A stretch of DNA of 64,000 bases from an uncultured Clostridia bacterium. Its GTDB lineage: Bacteria > Bacillota > Clostridia > Oscillospirales > Acutalibacteraceae. The stretch spans positions 186,001 to 250,000 of the forward strand of contig CAMCPL010000001.1 in NCBI GenBank assembly GCA_945876745.1. The letters run 5' to 3'. A program made the position numbers and the translations under genes. This document shows positions 17,734 through 26,961 of the stretch, piece after piece. Each line of letters starts with the position of its first letter. Position 1 is the stretch's first letter. The notes under the pieces were generated by a model that saw only the letters and a list, made by a program, of their open reading frames with translations, had not been told where the DNA came from and searched no databases.

Positions 17734-18342
17734 ATGAAATCAAAATCAAAAAAGAAAATACCCGCATATATCGTAATCGAGGCATTGCTCATTGTCGCAG
17801 TGCTTTTCGGCGTGGGCTATTACTATGTCGGTATTCACCTTGACGCAAAAAACTCGCCGCCCGAAATAACCGTTGAAAGCAAGAGCAACGTTTTTTCGGT
17901 CTATGACGACGAGAGCGCATTTTTGGACGGAGTGAGCGCAACCGATAAGGAGGACGGAATAGTAACCGATTCTCTGATAATCGAGTCAGTTTCGCCATTT
18001 GTTGATGAAAACACAAGGGTTGTGACTTATGCGGCATTCGACAGTAATAACAATGTTACAAAGCTTGAAAGGGAAATTACATACAGCGATTATACTCCTC
18101 CGACCTTTACAAGCTCGAGCCATATTTATGTTGAAAAGGGAGATTATACCGAGATTTTGTCGCACATTACTGCGTATGACGTAATAGACGGCGACATCTC
18201 CGACAAGGTGAAATTAGAGGTAAATAATGTTGTCAAGGGAGTGCCGGGTGATTATGCCGTTGAGCTTACCGTGACTAACTCGTGCGGCGACGTGAGCGCA
18301 CAAAGTATTGTAGTAACCGTGACGGGAGGTAAGGTACGCTGA
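17734..18342 (+). CDS. Membrane-anchored Ig/HYR-like domain protein
   Basis: The 202-residue product has a short basic N-terminus, one membrane segment (about residues 10-32) and an outside part with two beta-sandwich repeats of the cadherin-like/HYR type (DGVSATDKEDGIVTDS, and later HITAYDVIDGDISDKVKLEV with PGDYAVELTVTN). No enzyme motif is visible. It starts 9 bp after the phosphatase and its stop TGA overlaps the next ATG, so it is tightly coupled to the kinase gene. It is the plus-strand counterpart of the Ig-like protein at 16003-16845. Confidence 0.75.
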   Translation: MKSKSKKKIPAYIVIEALLIVAVLFGVGYYYVGIHLDAKNSPPEITVESKSNVFSVYDDESAFLDGVSATDKEDGIVTDSLIIESVSPFVDENTRVVTYAAFDSNNNVTKLEREITYSDYTPPTFTSSSHIYVEKGDYTEILSHITAYDVIDGDISDKVKLEVNNVVKGVPGDYAVELTVTNSCGDVSAQSIVVTVTGGKVR

Positions 18343-19820
18343 TGGAAAAGACTTTACGCAATCCCCGACAGGCAGGAAGCCAAATCGGACTTGAAGACAT
18401 TTCGCTCACCTCAATTTTGAGGGATTTAATGAGAAATATATTGCTCATAGCGTTGAGTGCACTCATTTTTGCCGGCGGCTTTTATATCGTTAAAAACGAA
18501 ACCTTTAAGCCGCAGTACAAGAGCGAGGCGACCTTCCTTGTTTCAACGAGGGACGGAAGCTTTGATGCTTATTCAAACCTGTCTACAACTATTCAGCTCA
18601 ATCAGGTTTTCAAAATGATACTCGATTCCGACGCACTCAAGGAAGCGGTTAAGACGGATTTGGGACTGACCGAGCTTGACGCAACGATAACGGCGGCGAA
18701 TGTTGAAGAGACGAATTTACTCGTTTTGTCCGTTGTTGCGCCTACTCCGAGCGACAGCTACAAAATTCTCTGCTCGGTAATAAAGAATTATCCGATTTTT
18801 TCAAACGAGGTTATGGGCAACGCCGTAATGGACGTTTTCGACGCACCGAGCGTTCCGACAAAGCCGATAAACAGCGTAGGCGGCTTTAAGTGGGCAGTTA
18901 TAGGATTTATGGCAGGAGCCGTTTTAATGGCGGCGGCAGTAATACTGCTTTCGTATTTCAAGGATACGGTGAAAAACGAGCGTCAGGTTGAAAAGAAACT
19001 TGATACAAAGCTCTACGCAGTCATTCCTCACGAGAAAAAGCGCAATAGAAAGGGCTTGCTCGTTACCGATTTGACAAGCTCATTCGGCTTTAGGGAAGCG
19101 TACAACAAGCTGCGTTCAAGGGTTGAGAGAGAATACGCACGCAAGGGATTTAAGGTTTTTGCAATTTCGTCACCGCTTGAAAACGAGGGAAAAACAACCG
19201 TTGCCGCAAATCTTGCGTTGTCGCTTGCAAAGAAGAAATACAAGGTGCTTATGGCTGATTTCGACTTGAGAAATCCTGCCGTTGCAAAAATATTCGAGCT
19301 TGAAGTCGGCGACAGGGAGCTTATCTCGGCGTTCGGCGACTCAAAGGTACAGAATATCGAAAAATATATTATCGTCGACGACAAGACGGGAATTGATTTT
19401 CTTGCCTGCACGAAGCAGATTGATAATGTAAACAACGTTTTAAGGCGAGGAGTTCTTTCGTCGATTGTAAACGAGCTTAAGCACAGATATGATTACGTTA
19501 TTATCGACACGCCGCCCGTCGCTTTTGTCAGCGATATAGACGACGTTGCTTCTGCTTCCGACGCAAGCATTTTAGTCGTGCGTGAGGATTATACAAAGGC
19601 TATGGTAATAAACGATTCCATAGATTCGATGACTCGCACGGGAACACCGCTTTTGGGCGCTGTTTTGAATAACAGTCTCGGCTCGTCCGAGGTCTTCGGC
19701 TCCGGCTACGCATACTACGGAAGCTACGGAAGCTACGGAAAATATTCCGGCTACAATAAATACGGCAAGTATGCAAAGTATTCCACCTCTTCAAAAAAGG
19801 AGGGCGGCAATGAAAGATAA
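18342..19820 (+). CDS. Wzz-type / BY-kinase fusion, second paralogue
   Basis: This 492-residue protein has a Wzz domain between two membrane helices (about 31-49 and 185-206) and a BY-kinase domain with Walker A PLENEGKTT, Walker A' MADFDLRNP and Walker B YVIIDTPPV. The C-terminal tail (about residues 450-485) is a tyrosine/glycine-rich cluster with some ten tyrosines, the usual site of autophosphorylation. It overlaps the preceding stop codon by one base and the following gene by 11 bp. It probably regulates assembly or export of a surface polysaccharide with the adjacent phosphatase. Confidence 0.92.
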   Translation: MEKTLRNPRQAGSQIGLEDISLTSILRDLMRNILLIALSALIFAGGFYIVKNETFKPQYKSEATFLVSTRDGSFDAYSNLSTTIQLNQVFKMILDSDALKEAVKTDLGLTELDATITAANVEETNLLVLSVVAPTPSDSYKILCSVIKNYPIFSNEVMGNAVMDVFDAPSVPTKPINSVGGFKWAVIGFMAGAVLMAAAVILLSYFKDTVKNERQVEKKLDTKLYAVIPHEKKRNRKGLLVTDLTSSFGFREAYNKLRSRVEREYARKGFKVFAISSPLENEGKTTVAANLALSLAKKKYKVLMADFDLRNPAVAKIFELEVGDRELISAFGDSKVQNIEKYIIVDDKTGIDFLACTKQIDNVNNVLRRGVLSSIVNELKHRYDYVIIDTPPVAFVSDIDDVASASDASILVVREDYTKAMVINDSIDSMTRTGTPLLGAVLNNSLGSSEVFGSGYAYYGSYGSYGKYSGYNKYGKYAKYSTSSKKEGGNER

Positions 19821-21306
19821 TGTTAATTACAATGCCGCCGAGGGACATTTCGCCGAGGATTTGCTTTATCATTTTTTGGAATGGTTCAAGCGGCTTTGGA
19901 TAATCATATTGCTCCTTGCGGTACTGCTTTCCGGTCTTTTGTCGGCGTATACCTACGTTACTTATGTGCCGAAATACAGCGCAAGTGCAACCTTTACGGT
20001 CAATGTTGACGTTGCGCAGGCTTCGTCGCAGAAGTATAATCAGGCGACTGCCGCACAGCTTGCAAAGACATTCCCGAATATTCTGACGTCGGGAGCATTG
20101 AAAAAGGTAATTTGCCGTGAGTTGGGCGTAGACGCAATAAATGATGAGATAAAGGCGAGCGTTGTTGAGGACACTAATTTGTTTACGATAACAGTTACTT
20201 CGACAAATCCGCAGCAGGCTTACAATGTTTTATCGAGCGTAATATCGAATTATCCGCAGGTTGCACGCTTTATCATTGGTTCAACCCAGCTTAATCTGCT
20301 TGACACTTCAAGCATTTCGACATTTCCGATAAACTACCCCGATTATACAAAAAAAGCGGCGTTGGGCGCTTTTGCAGGTGCGGCTCTCGGCTTTGCAATA
20401 ATTCTTCTGCTTGCGCTTTCAACCTCGACCGTCATTAGAAGCAGCGATATTTCCAAATCGTTCAATACGCTTTGTCTTGCCGGTGTGCCGGAATTTACTC
20501 GCAAAAAGCGAAGCAAGCAAAGTGAGGACGAGCATATCCCGAATGTTGACGACTCAAATGTAAATTACAAGTTCAGAGAGAGCATTTTTACCCTGCGTAA
20601 TAATGTAATTAGGCGTTGCAGGGAGGATAAGCTGAAATCCGTTGTTGTAACAAGTACGATTTCGGGCGAGGGAAAGAGCCTGATTGCAATTAATCTTGCA
20701 AAGGGTATTGCGCTTAAGGGCTATAAAACCGTTGTCGTTGATTTCGATTTGAGAATACCGAGCCTTGCGCAGTATATAAATGTTACCGAAAACGTCAACA
20801 GCGTTACGGATTATATAGAGGGTAATGCACAGCTGAACAATTGCGTTTATTCAACACATAGCGAAAATCTTTTTATTGCCGTGCAGAAAAACGAGCGAAG
20901 CGACGCGTCCGAAATTGTCGGAAGCGAGAAAGCAAAGGAATTTATCAACAGACTTTGCGGCATTTTCGATTTTGTTATTATCGACACGCCGCCGTCAGGC
21001 TATATTTCGGACGCTTCCGTTATTGCCGATTATGCCGACGCGGTTGTTTATGTCATCGCACAGGACGTCGTATCGACATCAAGCATAGGCGAGAGCATTA
21101 CGGCGTTCGATACGCTTCACGCAAAGGTTATCGGCGCCGTGCTTAACAGAATTGTAAAGGGCTCGGACAGCATATCCTACGGCAAATACGGCTATTCGAG
21201 ATACGCCCGAAAGAGCGCTAAAAACGGCTATAATTCGTCCTACGGCGAAATGAAGAAGGAAGCCGAAAGGTCGCTGGGCGAAAACGGCGTTGAATTTGAG
21301 GAATAA
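19810..21306 (+). CDS. Wzz-type / BY-kinase fusion, third paralogue
   Basis: The 498-residue protein repeats the plan of its neighbour: Wzz domain with helices near residues 26-46 and 185-206, then a kinase domain with Walker A TISGEGKSL, Walker A' VVDFDLRIP and Walker B FVIIDTPPSG. The tail has tyrosines in SYGKYGYSRYARK and YNSSYGE but continues for about 20 acidic residues, so it differs from the second paralogue. The ATG at 19810, preceded by AAGGAGGGCGGCA, lies inside the end of the previous gene. Sequence in the kinase part is closer to the minus-strand paralogue (SGEGKS) than to its immediate neighbour. Confidence 0.92.
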   Translation: MKDNVNYNAAEGHFAEDLLYHFLEWFKRLWIIILLLAVLLSGLLSAYTYVTYVPKYSASATFTVNVDVAQASSQKYNQATAAQLAKTFPNILTSGALKKVICRELGVDAINDEIKASVVEDTNLFTITVTSTNPQQAYNVLSSVISNYPQVARFIIGSTQLNLLDTSSISTFPINYPDYTKKAALGAFAGAALGFAIILLLALSTSTVIRSSDISKSFNTLCLAGVPEFTRKKRSKQSEDEHIPNVDDSNVNYKFRESIFTLRNNVIRRCREDKLKSVVVTSTISGEGKSLIAINLAKGIALKGYKTVVVDFDLRIPSLAQYINVTENVNSVTDYIEGNAQLNNCVYSTHSENLFIAVQKNERSDASEIVGSEKAKEFINRLCGIFDFVIIDTPPSGYISDASVIADYADAVVYVIAQDVVSTSSIGESITAFDTLHAKVIGAVLNRIVKGSDSISYGKYGYSRYARKSAKNGYNSSYGEMKKEAERSLGENGVEFEE

Positions 21307-21312
21307 CAGCAG

Positions 21313-21340
21313 TTGACAAATTCTTCAATTTGTGTTATCT
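21313..21340 (+). promoter_or_regulatory. Promoter of the sortase-substrate gene
   Basis: TTGACA and TTATCT are 16 bp apart, 50 bp before the ATG at 21391. The small surface protein is therefore likely to have its own transcript. Confidence 0.5.
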
Positions 21341-21390
21341 TGATTAGTAATTCAGTTGAAAACATTTTGCGTTTGAAAGGACGATAATAT

Positions 21391-21903
21391 ATGAAAGGAA
21401 AAATTGCGAGGACTCTGACGGCTGTTCTTTGTGCCGTGTGCATTTTCTTTGCAAATACAATTTGTACATATGCCGCCGGCTATGTCGGTAGTATCGAAAC
21501 GACTGCAAGAGATATTATTATCGAGGTTACAGTCGATAACGAGGAGTCTATTCACGGTATTTTTGAAACGGTTGACAATCCGCAGGACAGAGGCTATGAG
21601 GTTGAGGTTGAGTTCAACTATACGGGCGACAGACCGCTTGAATATTGGGAGGTTCCCGGACTTATCGAGGGCGTTGATTATGTAATCGTTTCTCAGGAGG
21701 GAACTAAGATAAAAATCGGTATTTTGGACCCCGAAATAGATTATATCTGGGCAAATGCCGTTACAGGCGAAAGACCGCAGACCTCAACTGCCGAAAAGGA
21801 TACAGGCAGAAAATCTCCTAACACGGGCGTGGGCGTTGCTTTTGCATTGACCGCTTTCGGTACGGGAGCATTGGCACTTGCAGTTAAGAAGAGAAAAAAT
21901 TAA
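21391..21903 (+). CDS. Small secreted protein with SPNTG sortase signal
   Basis: The 170-residue protein has a signal peptide (hydrophobic core about residues 8-27, ending TYAAG) and a C-terminal cell-wall sorting signal: SPNTG, then a hydrophobic stretch (VGVAFALTAFGTGALALAV) and KKRKN. The middle part is acidic and beta-rich, with no catalytic motif. A sortase would join the Thr of SPNTG to the wall or another acceptor. It sits between the tyrosine kinases and the LCP gene, so it may be a wall component displayed with the polysaccharide. No sortase gene is in the window. The start follows GAAAGGACGATAAT. Confidence 0.8.
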   Translation: MKGKIARTLTAVLCAVCIFFANTICTYAAGYVGSIETTARDIIIEVTVDNEESIHGIFETVDNPQDRGYEVEVEFNYTGDRPLEYWEVPGLIEGVDYVIVSQEGTKIKIGILDPEIDYIWANAVTGERPQTSTAEKDTGRKSPNTGVGVAFALTAFGTGALALAVKKRKN

Positions 21904-21907
21904 GCAA

Positions 21908-21945
21908 CAGGGGTTTGGGTTAGTTTTAATCTAAACCCTGTTTTT
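21908..21945 (+). terminator. Terminator after the sortase-substrate gene
   Basis: CAGGG plus TTTGGG pairs with TCTAAA plus CCCTG, with one bulged G, followed by TTTTT. Confidence 0.65.
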
Positions 21946-21976
21946 GTATCGGTTAACACTTTCAGGGGTGAAGCAT

Positions 21977-23029
21977 ATGAAAAGAATACGAACCTCAACG
22001 AAAGCAAGAGATAATCGGCTGATAAAACTTTTGAAGCGGATAGTTCTTGTTTTGTTTATACTGTTTTTGTGCGTTGTTATTGCAGGTGTAGGAGCATTTG
22101 AATATCTTAAAATTCAGGGCAAAAACGCATCGCAGGGCGTTGCCGTCGGTGATACGTACAGCGAAATAATCGAGTATGACGGCAAAAAATATAAGTATAA
22201 CGAAAATATGGTAACGGTTGCGTTTTTGGGTATCGACAAGACGGAGCTTACGGATTTGGGCGAAAGTGATTTTGCAGGTGCGTCGGACGCAATGATGGTT
22301 GTTGCCATTGATACAAGGTCGAAAAAAGCAAGGGTAATTGCACTTCCCCGTGAAATTATGACAGAGATGAATACGTATTATGACGGTACAGACGAGGTTC
22401 GTCAGCAGGAGGTTCATCAGCTTTATCTTGCGTATTCCTACGGCGGAGGCGGTGAGCTGAGCTGTCAAAATGCAGTTGAAACAATAAGCCGTGTGCTTTA
22501 CGGAGTAAGCGTTCCGTATTACTATGCACTTGATTTGGACGGAATTGCGGCGCTTAATGATGCAATCGGCGGCGTTGTGATAAAGCCGAAATGCGATATA
22601 CCGGCATACGATATCGTTAAGGATAAGGTTACAACCCTAAAGGGCGACGCTTCGCAGTCGTATGTCCGCACGAGAGATACCGAAAATGCCGAGGGCTCGC
22701 TTGAACGTCTTGACCGTCAGGTGCAGTATGTTGAGAGCTTCGTTATGCAGGTTGCCCCTGCGATAATGACGGATATTACAAAGCTGTATAGATTGTACGA
22801 CGTCGGCAGTCAGTACAGTAGGACGAATTTAACCGCAAGCGACGCGGCATATCTTGCATCCCTTTTGATGTCGGGAGGAAGTGTTACATTTGATACTTAC
22901 ACTATCGACGGCGAAATGACAACCTATGAGGACGAAACGCTTGAAAACACGTCCCACGCCGCCTTTTATCCCGACGAGGACTCGCTGATGAAAACAGTGT
23001 TAGATGTTTTTTATACAAGAATAGGTTGA
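21977..23029 (+). CDS. LytR-CpsA-Psr (LCP) family glycopolymer transferase
   Basis: The 350-residue protein has a basic N-terminus, one membrane helix (about 20-38) and an extracytoplasmic LCP domain. Visible family features include VAFLGIDK, DAMMVVAIDTRSKKARVIALPRE with the conserved Asp and Arg residues, and VRTRDTENAEGSLERLDRQ. LCP enzymes attach wall teichoic acids or capsular polysaccharide to peptidoglycan. Its place at the end of the kinase/phosphatase cluster fits attachment of the polysaccharide regulated there. The ATG at 21977 follows GGGGTGAAGCAT. It ends in a strong terminator shared with the convergent GH2 gene. Confidence 0.93.
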   Translation: MKRIRTSTKARDNRLIKLLKRIVLVLFILFLCVVIAGVGAFEYLKIQGKNASQGVAVGDTYSEIIEYDGKKYKYNENMVTVAFLGIDKTELTDLGESDFAGASDAMMVVAIDTRSKKARVIALPREIMTEMNTYYDGTDEVRQQEVHQLYLAYSYGGGGELSCQNAVETISRVLYGVSVPYYYALDLDGIAALNDAIGGVVIKPKCDIPAYDIVKDKVTTLKGDASQSYVRTRDTENAEGSLERLDRQVQYVESFVMQVAPAIMTDITKLYRLYDVGSQYSRTNLTASDAAYLASLLMSGGSVTFDTYTIDGEMTTYEDETLENTSHAAFYPDEDSLMKTVLDVFYTRIG

Positions 23030-23036
23030 TAATTAT

Positions 23037-23074
23037 AAAAACTCGGCAAAGCATACACTTTACCGAGTTTTTTG
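23037..23074 (+). terminator. Bidirectional terminator
   Basis: AAAACTCGG.AAAG and CTTT.CCGAGTTTT form a long stem with one mismatch, with A-rich and T-rich flanks. It lies between the convergent LCP and GH2 genes and ends 3 bp before the GH2 stop codon. Confidence 0.8.
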
Positions 23075-23076
23075 TA

Positions 23077-25350
23077 TTATTTGTTCAAAACCTTTTTCGG
23101 CTTTTTGATTTTGTTGAGATGGGCGTTGATTTCCAGGATTTGTTCCTTTGTGAACTTGCCGCCGAGCATCATCAAAACTCGCTTAACGGAGAAGCCCATT
23201 GCCATCTCAATCATAGTTTTGTTGATACTGAAGCCCATAACCGATTTCTTTTCGCCCTTTTTCTTCTTTTCCTTGCCGTCGCTTCCGTCTGCGGAATATG
23301 CGCCGAGCAGAGTTTTTAATAATCTAAGAGCGTAGAGCTTTCCTCTGAACGAAGCAAGAATGTCGCCGAGAGTATCGTTGATTGAATAATAACCGACAGG
23401 CGTTTCAATCTCGAACCAGTTGATAACGGCGCCCTCTTCCTTCATAATGTAATCCTCGTTGAACTTTTCAACCTTGCGGATTACACTCTCGTCGGTAAGC
23501 TCGCCTGCTTTTGCGCAAATCTTCGTTTCCTCTGCCGTGTTCGGTACGTCGAAGTAGAAGAACGGATACTTGCCTTTCTTTTGTACTCCGAGGCTTACGC
23601 CGTTTGCAAAAAGCTCAACCTCGTCTTGGTTTGTGTAAACGGTAACCTTTGTTGTATCTTCAACTCTGTCGATATATCTCTTGCCACAGATGTGAAGCAT
23701 CGGCTTGTCGGAAAGCCATGCCTGATATGCGTAGTAGGAATCCTTTTTGTATTTTCTGTCGAATGTCACAAGACCCTTGTGATTCATTCCGTTTTCGCCG
23801 CCCTCGGCTCTTGCGTCAGCCGCGAAGTCGAACATATTCCAAACGTGAGTTGCCCAAAGATACGGTCTTTCGGCAATCTGCTTGATTAATTCCTCGTGAT
23901 AATATGCCTGATATTCCTCGGTGTAGTCGCCCTGCTCCGGATTTGATGTGTGCCAGTTGAGCGCCTCACAGCCGTATTCGCTCAGTCCTATTGCTCTGTC
24001 GGGGTACTTCTTATGGAAATTATCAAACCACGGACCATTCATAGCAGCGTTGCCGCCGTACCAGCCGAAGTAATGATTGTAGGAAAGCACGTCCGAAATC
24101 TTCGTGTACTCGTCGTCGATACTGCAAGCCGTCAAAACCGCAACGGTTGTCGGTCTTGTTTTATCAAGACTGTGAACAAGGTCGTTGAGCATATAGTGAT
24201 TGTCAAGCAGGCTCTTGCTTGAGCCGTTCATCGAAATTTCGTTTGAAAGTCCCCAAACTACGATACACGGGTGGTTGTAGTTTTGAACAATAAGCTCGGT
24301 CATTTGGCTCTTTGTGTTTTCAAAGCCGTCCGGCATATGTTTTGAAATATACGGAATTTCAGCCCATACAACGAGACCTCTCTCGTCGCATAAATCATAG
24401 AACACCTGTGAGTGCTGATAGTGAGCAAGACGGATTGTGTTTGCGCCCATTTCGCATATAAGGTCGATATCCTCTCTGTGATGCTCCTCCAAAAGCGCAT
24501 TACCGATGTCGGGTCTGTCCTGATGGCGTGATACACCGCGAAGCGGATATTCGCGACCGTTGAGAATAAATCCCTTTTGAGGGTCAATCTTGAAGCTTCT
24601 GCAACCGAAACGGCTTGAAACCTCGTCAACCGCCTCACCGTCAACAATAAGTTTTGCCGTTGCAGAATAAAGATACGGGTCCTTAACACCGTCCCATAAA
24701 TGTACGTTTTCAATTACTGCGCTTGCTTTCGGGTTTTTGCCCTCGGCAGTAACTGTTGCAATCTCATTTTCGCCGTCGAAAATTGTAAATTCAACCTTTC
24801 CGTTTGCATATGCCTGCAATTCAACTTCGGCGTTTTTGCCGTTTACGGTCGGTGTAATCGCAATACCGGGAGCACCGAAATAATCAAGGTCAAAGTGATT
24901 TTTGTTAACGCCTATCAACAAAACGTCACGGTAAATTCCGCCGTAAAACGTAAAGTCTGCCATCTGCGGATAAACGTAGTTATTCGGACTGTTGTCGGCG
25001 GTGATAACAAGCAAATTTTCGTCCTTAATGCCGTCAAGTTTTGCACGGAAGGTAGAGTAGCCGCCGTCGTGAGACACGATTTCCTTGCCGTTAAAATATA
25101 CCTTACCTGTTGAATTTACGCCGTCAAGCTGAATGTAAATCTCGTCGCCGTCGGGAAATTCGTCCTTGCCAATCAGCTTTGCAAAATAGCCGACGCCTCT
25201 GTAATAATCATTTCCGCCGTCCTGACCGTCCTTGCCATTCCAGGTGTAGGGGAGATTCAGCTCCTCCCAGTCGTGCGGCAGATGTGACGGGACGGATTTC
25301 GCATCCTTTGAGAACAGCCAGCCCTCGTTGATTTTTTTGATAATACGCAT
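23077..25350 (-). CDS. Glycoside hydrolase family 2 enzyme (beta-galactosidase type)
   Basis: The 757-residue protein has the GH2 layout: jelly-roll N-terminus (NEGWLFSKD, VGYFAKL), Ig-like domain, TIM barrel with TIRLAHYQHSQVFYDLCDERG, acid/base Glu at about 371 in GLSNEISMNG and nucleophile Glu at about 458 in LSEYGCEAL, then a beta-rich domain. After residue 670 it carries a lysine-rich linker and a helical tail (LMMLGGKFTKEQILEINAHL) not needed for catalysis. There is no signal peptide. I prefer the ATG at 25350, 8 nt after GAGG, to one 6 nt upstream. It follows a GPH sugar symporter by 24 bp and is probably its catabolic partner. Confidence 0.9.
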   Translation of the reverse strand: MRIIKKINEGWLFSKDAKSVPSHLPHDWEELNLPYTWNGKDGQDGGNDYYRGVGYFAKLIGKDEFPDGDEIYIQLDGVNSTGKVYFNGKEIVSHDGGYSTFRAKLDGIKDENLLVITADNSPNNYVYPQMADFTFYGGIYRDVLLIGVNKNHFDLDYFGAPGIAITPTVNGKNAEVELQAYANGKVEFTIFDGENEIATVTAEGKNPKASAVIENVHLWDGVKDPYLYSATAKLIVDGEAVDEVSSRFGCRSFKIDPQKGFILNGREYPLRGVSRHQDRPDIGNALLEEHHREDIDLICEMGANTIRLAHYQHSQVFYDLCDERGLVVWAEIPYISKHMPDGFENTKSQMTELIVQNYNHPCIVVWGLSNEISMNGSSKSLLDNHYMLNDLVHSLDKTRPTTVAVLTACSIDDEYTKISDVLSYNHYFGWYGGNAAMNGPWFDNFHKKYPDRAIGLSEYGCEALNWHTSNPEQGDYTEEYQAYYHEELIKQIAERPYLWATHVWNMFDFAADARAEGGENGMNHKGLVTFDRKYKKDSYYAYQAWLSDKPMLHICGKRYIDRVEDTTKVTVYTNQDEVELFANGVSLGVQKKGKYPFFYFDVPNTAEETKICAKAGELTDESVIRKVEKFNEDYIMKEEGAVINWFEIETPVGYYSINDTLGDILASFRGKLYALRLLKTLLGAYSADGSDGKEKKKKGEKKSVMGFSINKTMIEMAMGFSVKRVLMMLGGKFTKEQILEINAHLNKIKKPKKVLNK

Positions 25351-25374
25351 AGTCATAACCTCGCTGAAAATATT

Positions 25375-26751
25375 TTAGTTTTGTTCCTCGTTGTGTTGAG
25401 CAAACGCCTGCTCCTGCTTGTAGTCGATATTGTAGATGAACCACATTGAAAGAGTCATAACCGCAAGACCGATTACGAGGAAAATGATATATAAGTTCTT
25501 TATATTTTTTGAAGCCTCGGCAGTTTGAGTAACGGCGGTTTCAACATATCCGACCTTGCTCAGTGCAAGCGCAACAAGTGCCGAGCCGATACCCTGTGAG
25601 AGCTTGCGGAAGAAAGAGTATAAAGCATAAAGCGAAGCCTCTTCTCTGACTCCCTTTTTACGATAGCTCATTTCGATACAGTCTGCAATGATTGCCCAAA
25701 CGATAATTTGGAACACGCAGCAGCCGACATTAACAACCATAAGACCGATTACATAAATCAATATGCCCTTGTTGTCCGGTGTGATTGGTAAAACGAGCAT
25801 AATAAGACCTGCGATAACGCTGATTGCACCCGAAATTGTGATTAACTTTTTCTTGCCGATTTTTGCTACAATGCTTGAAGCAAACGGCATAAATGCTATA
25901 AGCGGAAGATACGAAGCAATCATTGCAAGCGTAGCCTTGCCTGCGTCGTTAAAATAGAATTGGAAAACAAGATTGTTGACCGACATTGTTGAGTTGTAGA
26001 AGATTACAACCGCAACAGTTGCAATAGTGATTGCAAGCATTGCACGGTTTGAGAAGAATGACTTCACCGTTGAGATGTAGTTCACCTTTTGAGCCTGCGG
26101 TGCGTCCTCACGAACAACACGTTCGGTTACCATTTTTCTCATAGCGAAGAAAACGATGAATGCCAAAACGGAGAAAATGATTGCAACAATAAACAGTCTG
26201 TCGCTTGAAAGCTGATTATCCTTGTAAACGACCTTCGGTAAAATCATAATGAGCACGGCAGGAAGCGAAGCGCCGATGCTTCTGAAAGTAGAAAGCGTTG
26301 TACGTTGCTTCGGGTCCTCTGTAATTACAGAGTGAAGCGAGCCGTAAGGAACATTAATCATTGTGTATGCAACCGACCATAAGCAGTATGAAGCGAGACA
26401 CCAAATGATTTTTCCGAGCTGTGAAAATCCTGTAACGGGTGTGAAAAGCATTATTGAAGTTACAACAAGAAATACCGCGCCTATTGCAATCCACGGCATA
26501 AACTTGCTTTTCTTGCTGATTCTTTTTCGGTCAACCATATTGCCGATGAGAATGTCGTTTATGGCGTCCCAAACCTTTGAAACAACGATTATCCACGCCC
26601 AATTTTCTGCGCTCAGTCCGATACATTGAGTGTAAAAAAGATACATATACGCCGATACAAGCTGAAACGAGAAGTTACAGCCCATATCTCCGAAAGCGTA
26701 GCCTATCTTATCACGCATTCCAAAAGGACGAAGCCTTTGTGCATTTTCCAT
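25375..26751 (-). CDS. GPH-family sugar:cation symporter
   Basis: The 458-residue protein is a 12-helix permease of the glycoside-pentoside-hexuronide family (MelB/XynB/UidB type). The N-terminus RPFGMRDKIGYAFGDMGCNF, the VSKVWDAINDILIGNMVDR loop and INVPYGSLHSVITEDPKQRT are typical family segments. It would import a disaccharide or glycoside with Na+ or H+, to be cleaved by the GH2 enzyme encoded 24 bp downstream. The operon is preceded by a good promoter at 26791-26819. The sugar cannot be identified from sequence. Confidence 0.92.
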   Translation of the reverse strand: MENAQRLRPFGMRDKIGYAFGDMGCNFSFQLVSAYMYLFYTQCIGLSAENWAWIIVVSKVWDAINDILIGNMVDRKRISKKSKFMPWIAIGAVFLVVTSIMLFTPVTGFSQLGKIIWCLASYCLWSVAYTMINVPYGSLHSVITEDPKQRTTLSTFRSIGASLPAVLIMILPKVVYKDNQLSSDRLFIVAIIFSVLAFIVFFAMRKMVTERVVREDAPQAQKVNYISTVKSFFSNRAMLAITIATVAVVIFYNSTMSVNNLVFQFYFNDAGKATLAMIASYLPLIAFMPFASSIVAKIGKKKLITISGAISVIAGLIMLVLPITPDNKGILIYVIGLMVVNVGCCVFQIIVWAIIADCIEMSYRKKGVREEASLYALYSFFRKLSQGIGSALVALALSKVGYVETAVTQTAEASKNIKNLYIIFLVIGLAVMTLSMWFIYNIDYKQEQAFAQHNEEQN

Positions 26752-26790
26752 AAATTTACCCCTTTAATTAAAAATATTATTAGCAGTATT

Positions 26791-26819
26791 AGTATACCAT
26801 ATTAATGTACATTATTCAA
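26791..26819 (-). promoter_or_regulatory. Promoter of the GPH-GH2 operon
   Basis: TTGAAT and TATACT on the minus strand are 17 bp apart, giving a leader of about 35 nt before the ATG at 26751. Confidence 0.65.
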
Positions 26820-26961
26820 GTAATATAATTTTTCAAGAAATGTCATAATTATCCGGTTAGTTGCACTGTTTTGCAAGTTTTTGGTAATTGATTGCCTATT
26901 TTAGTTTTTGCATATTTTCTGAAAGAAATGCAGCTATAAAATTTTCAAGAATAAATATTCA

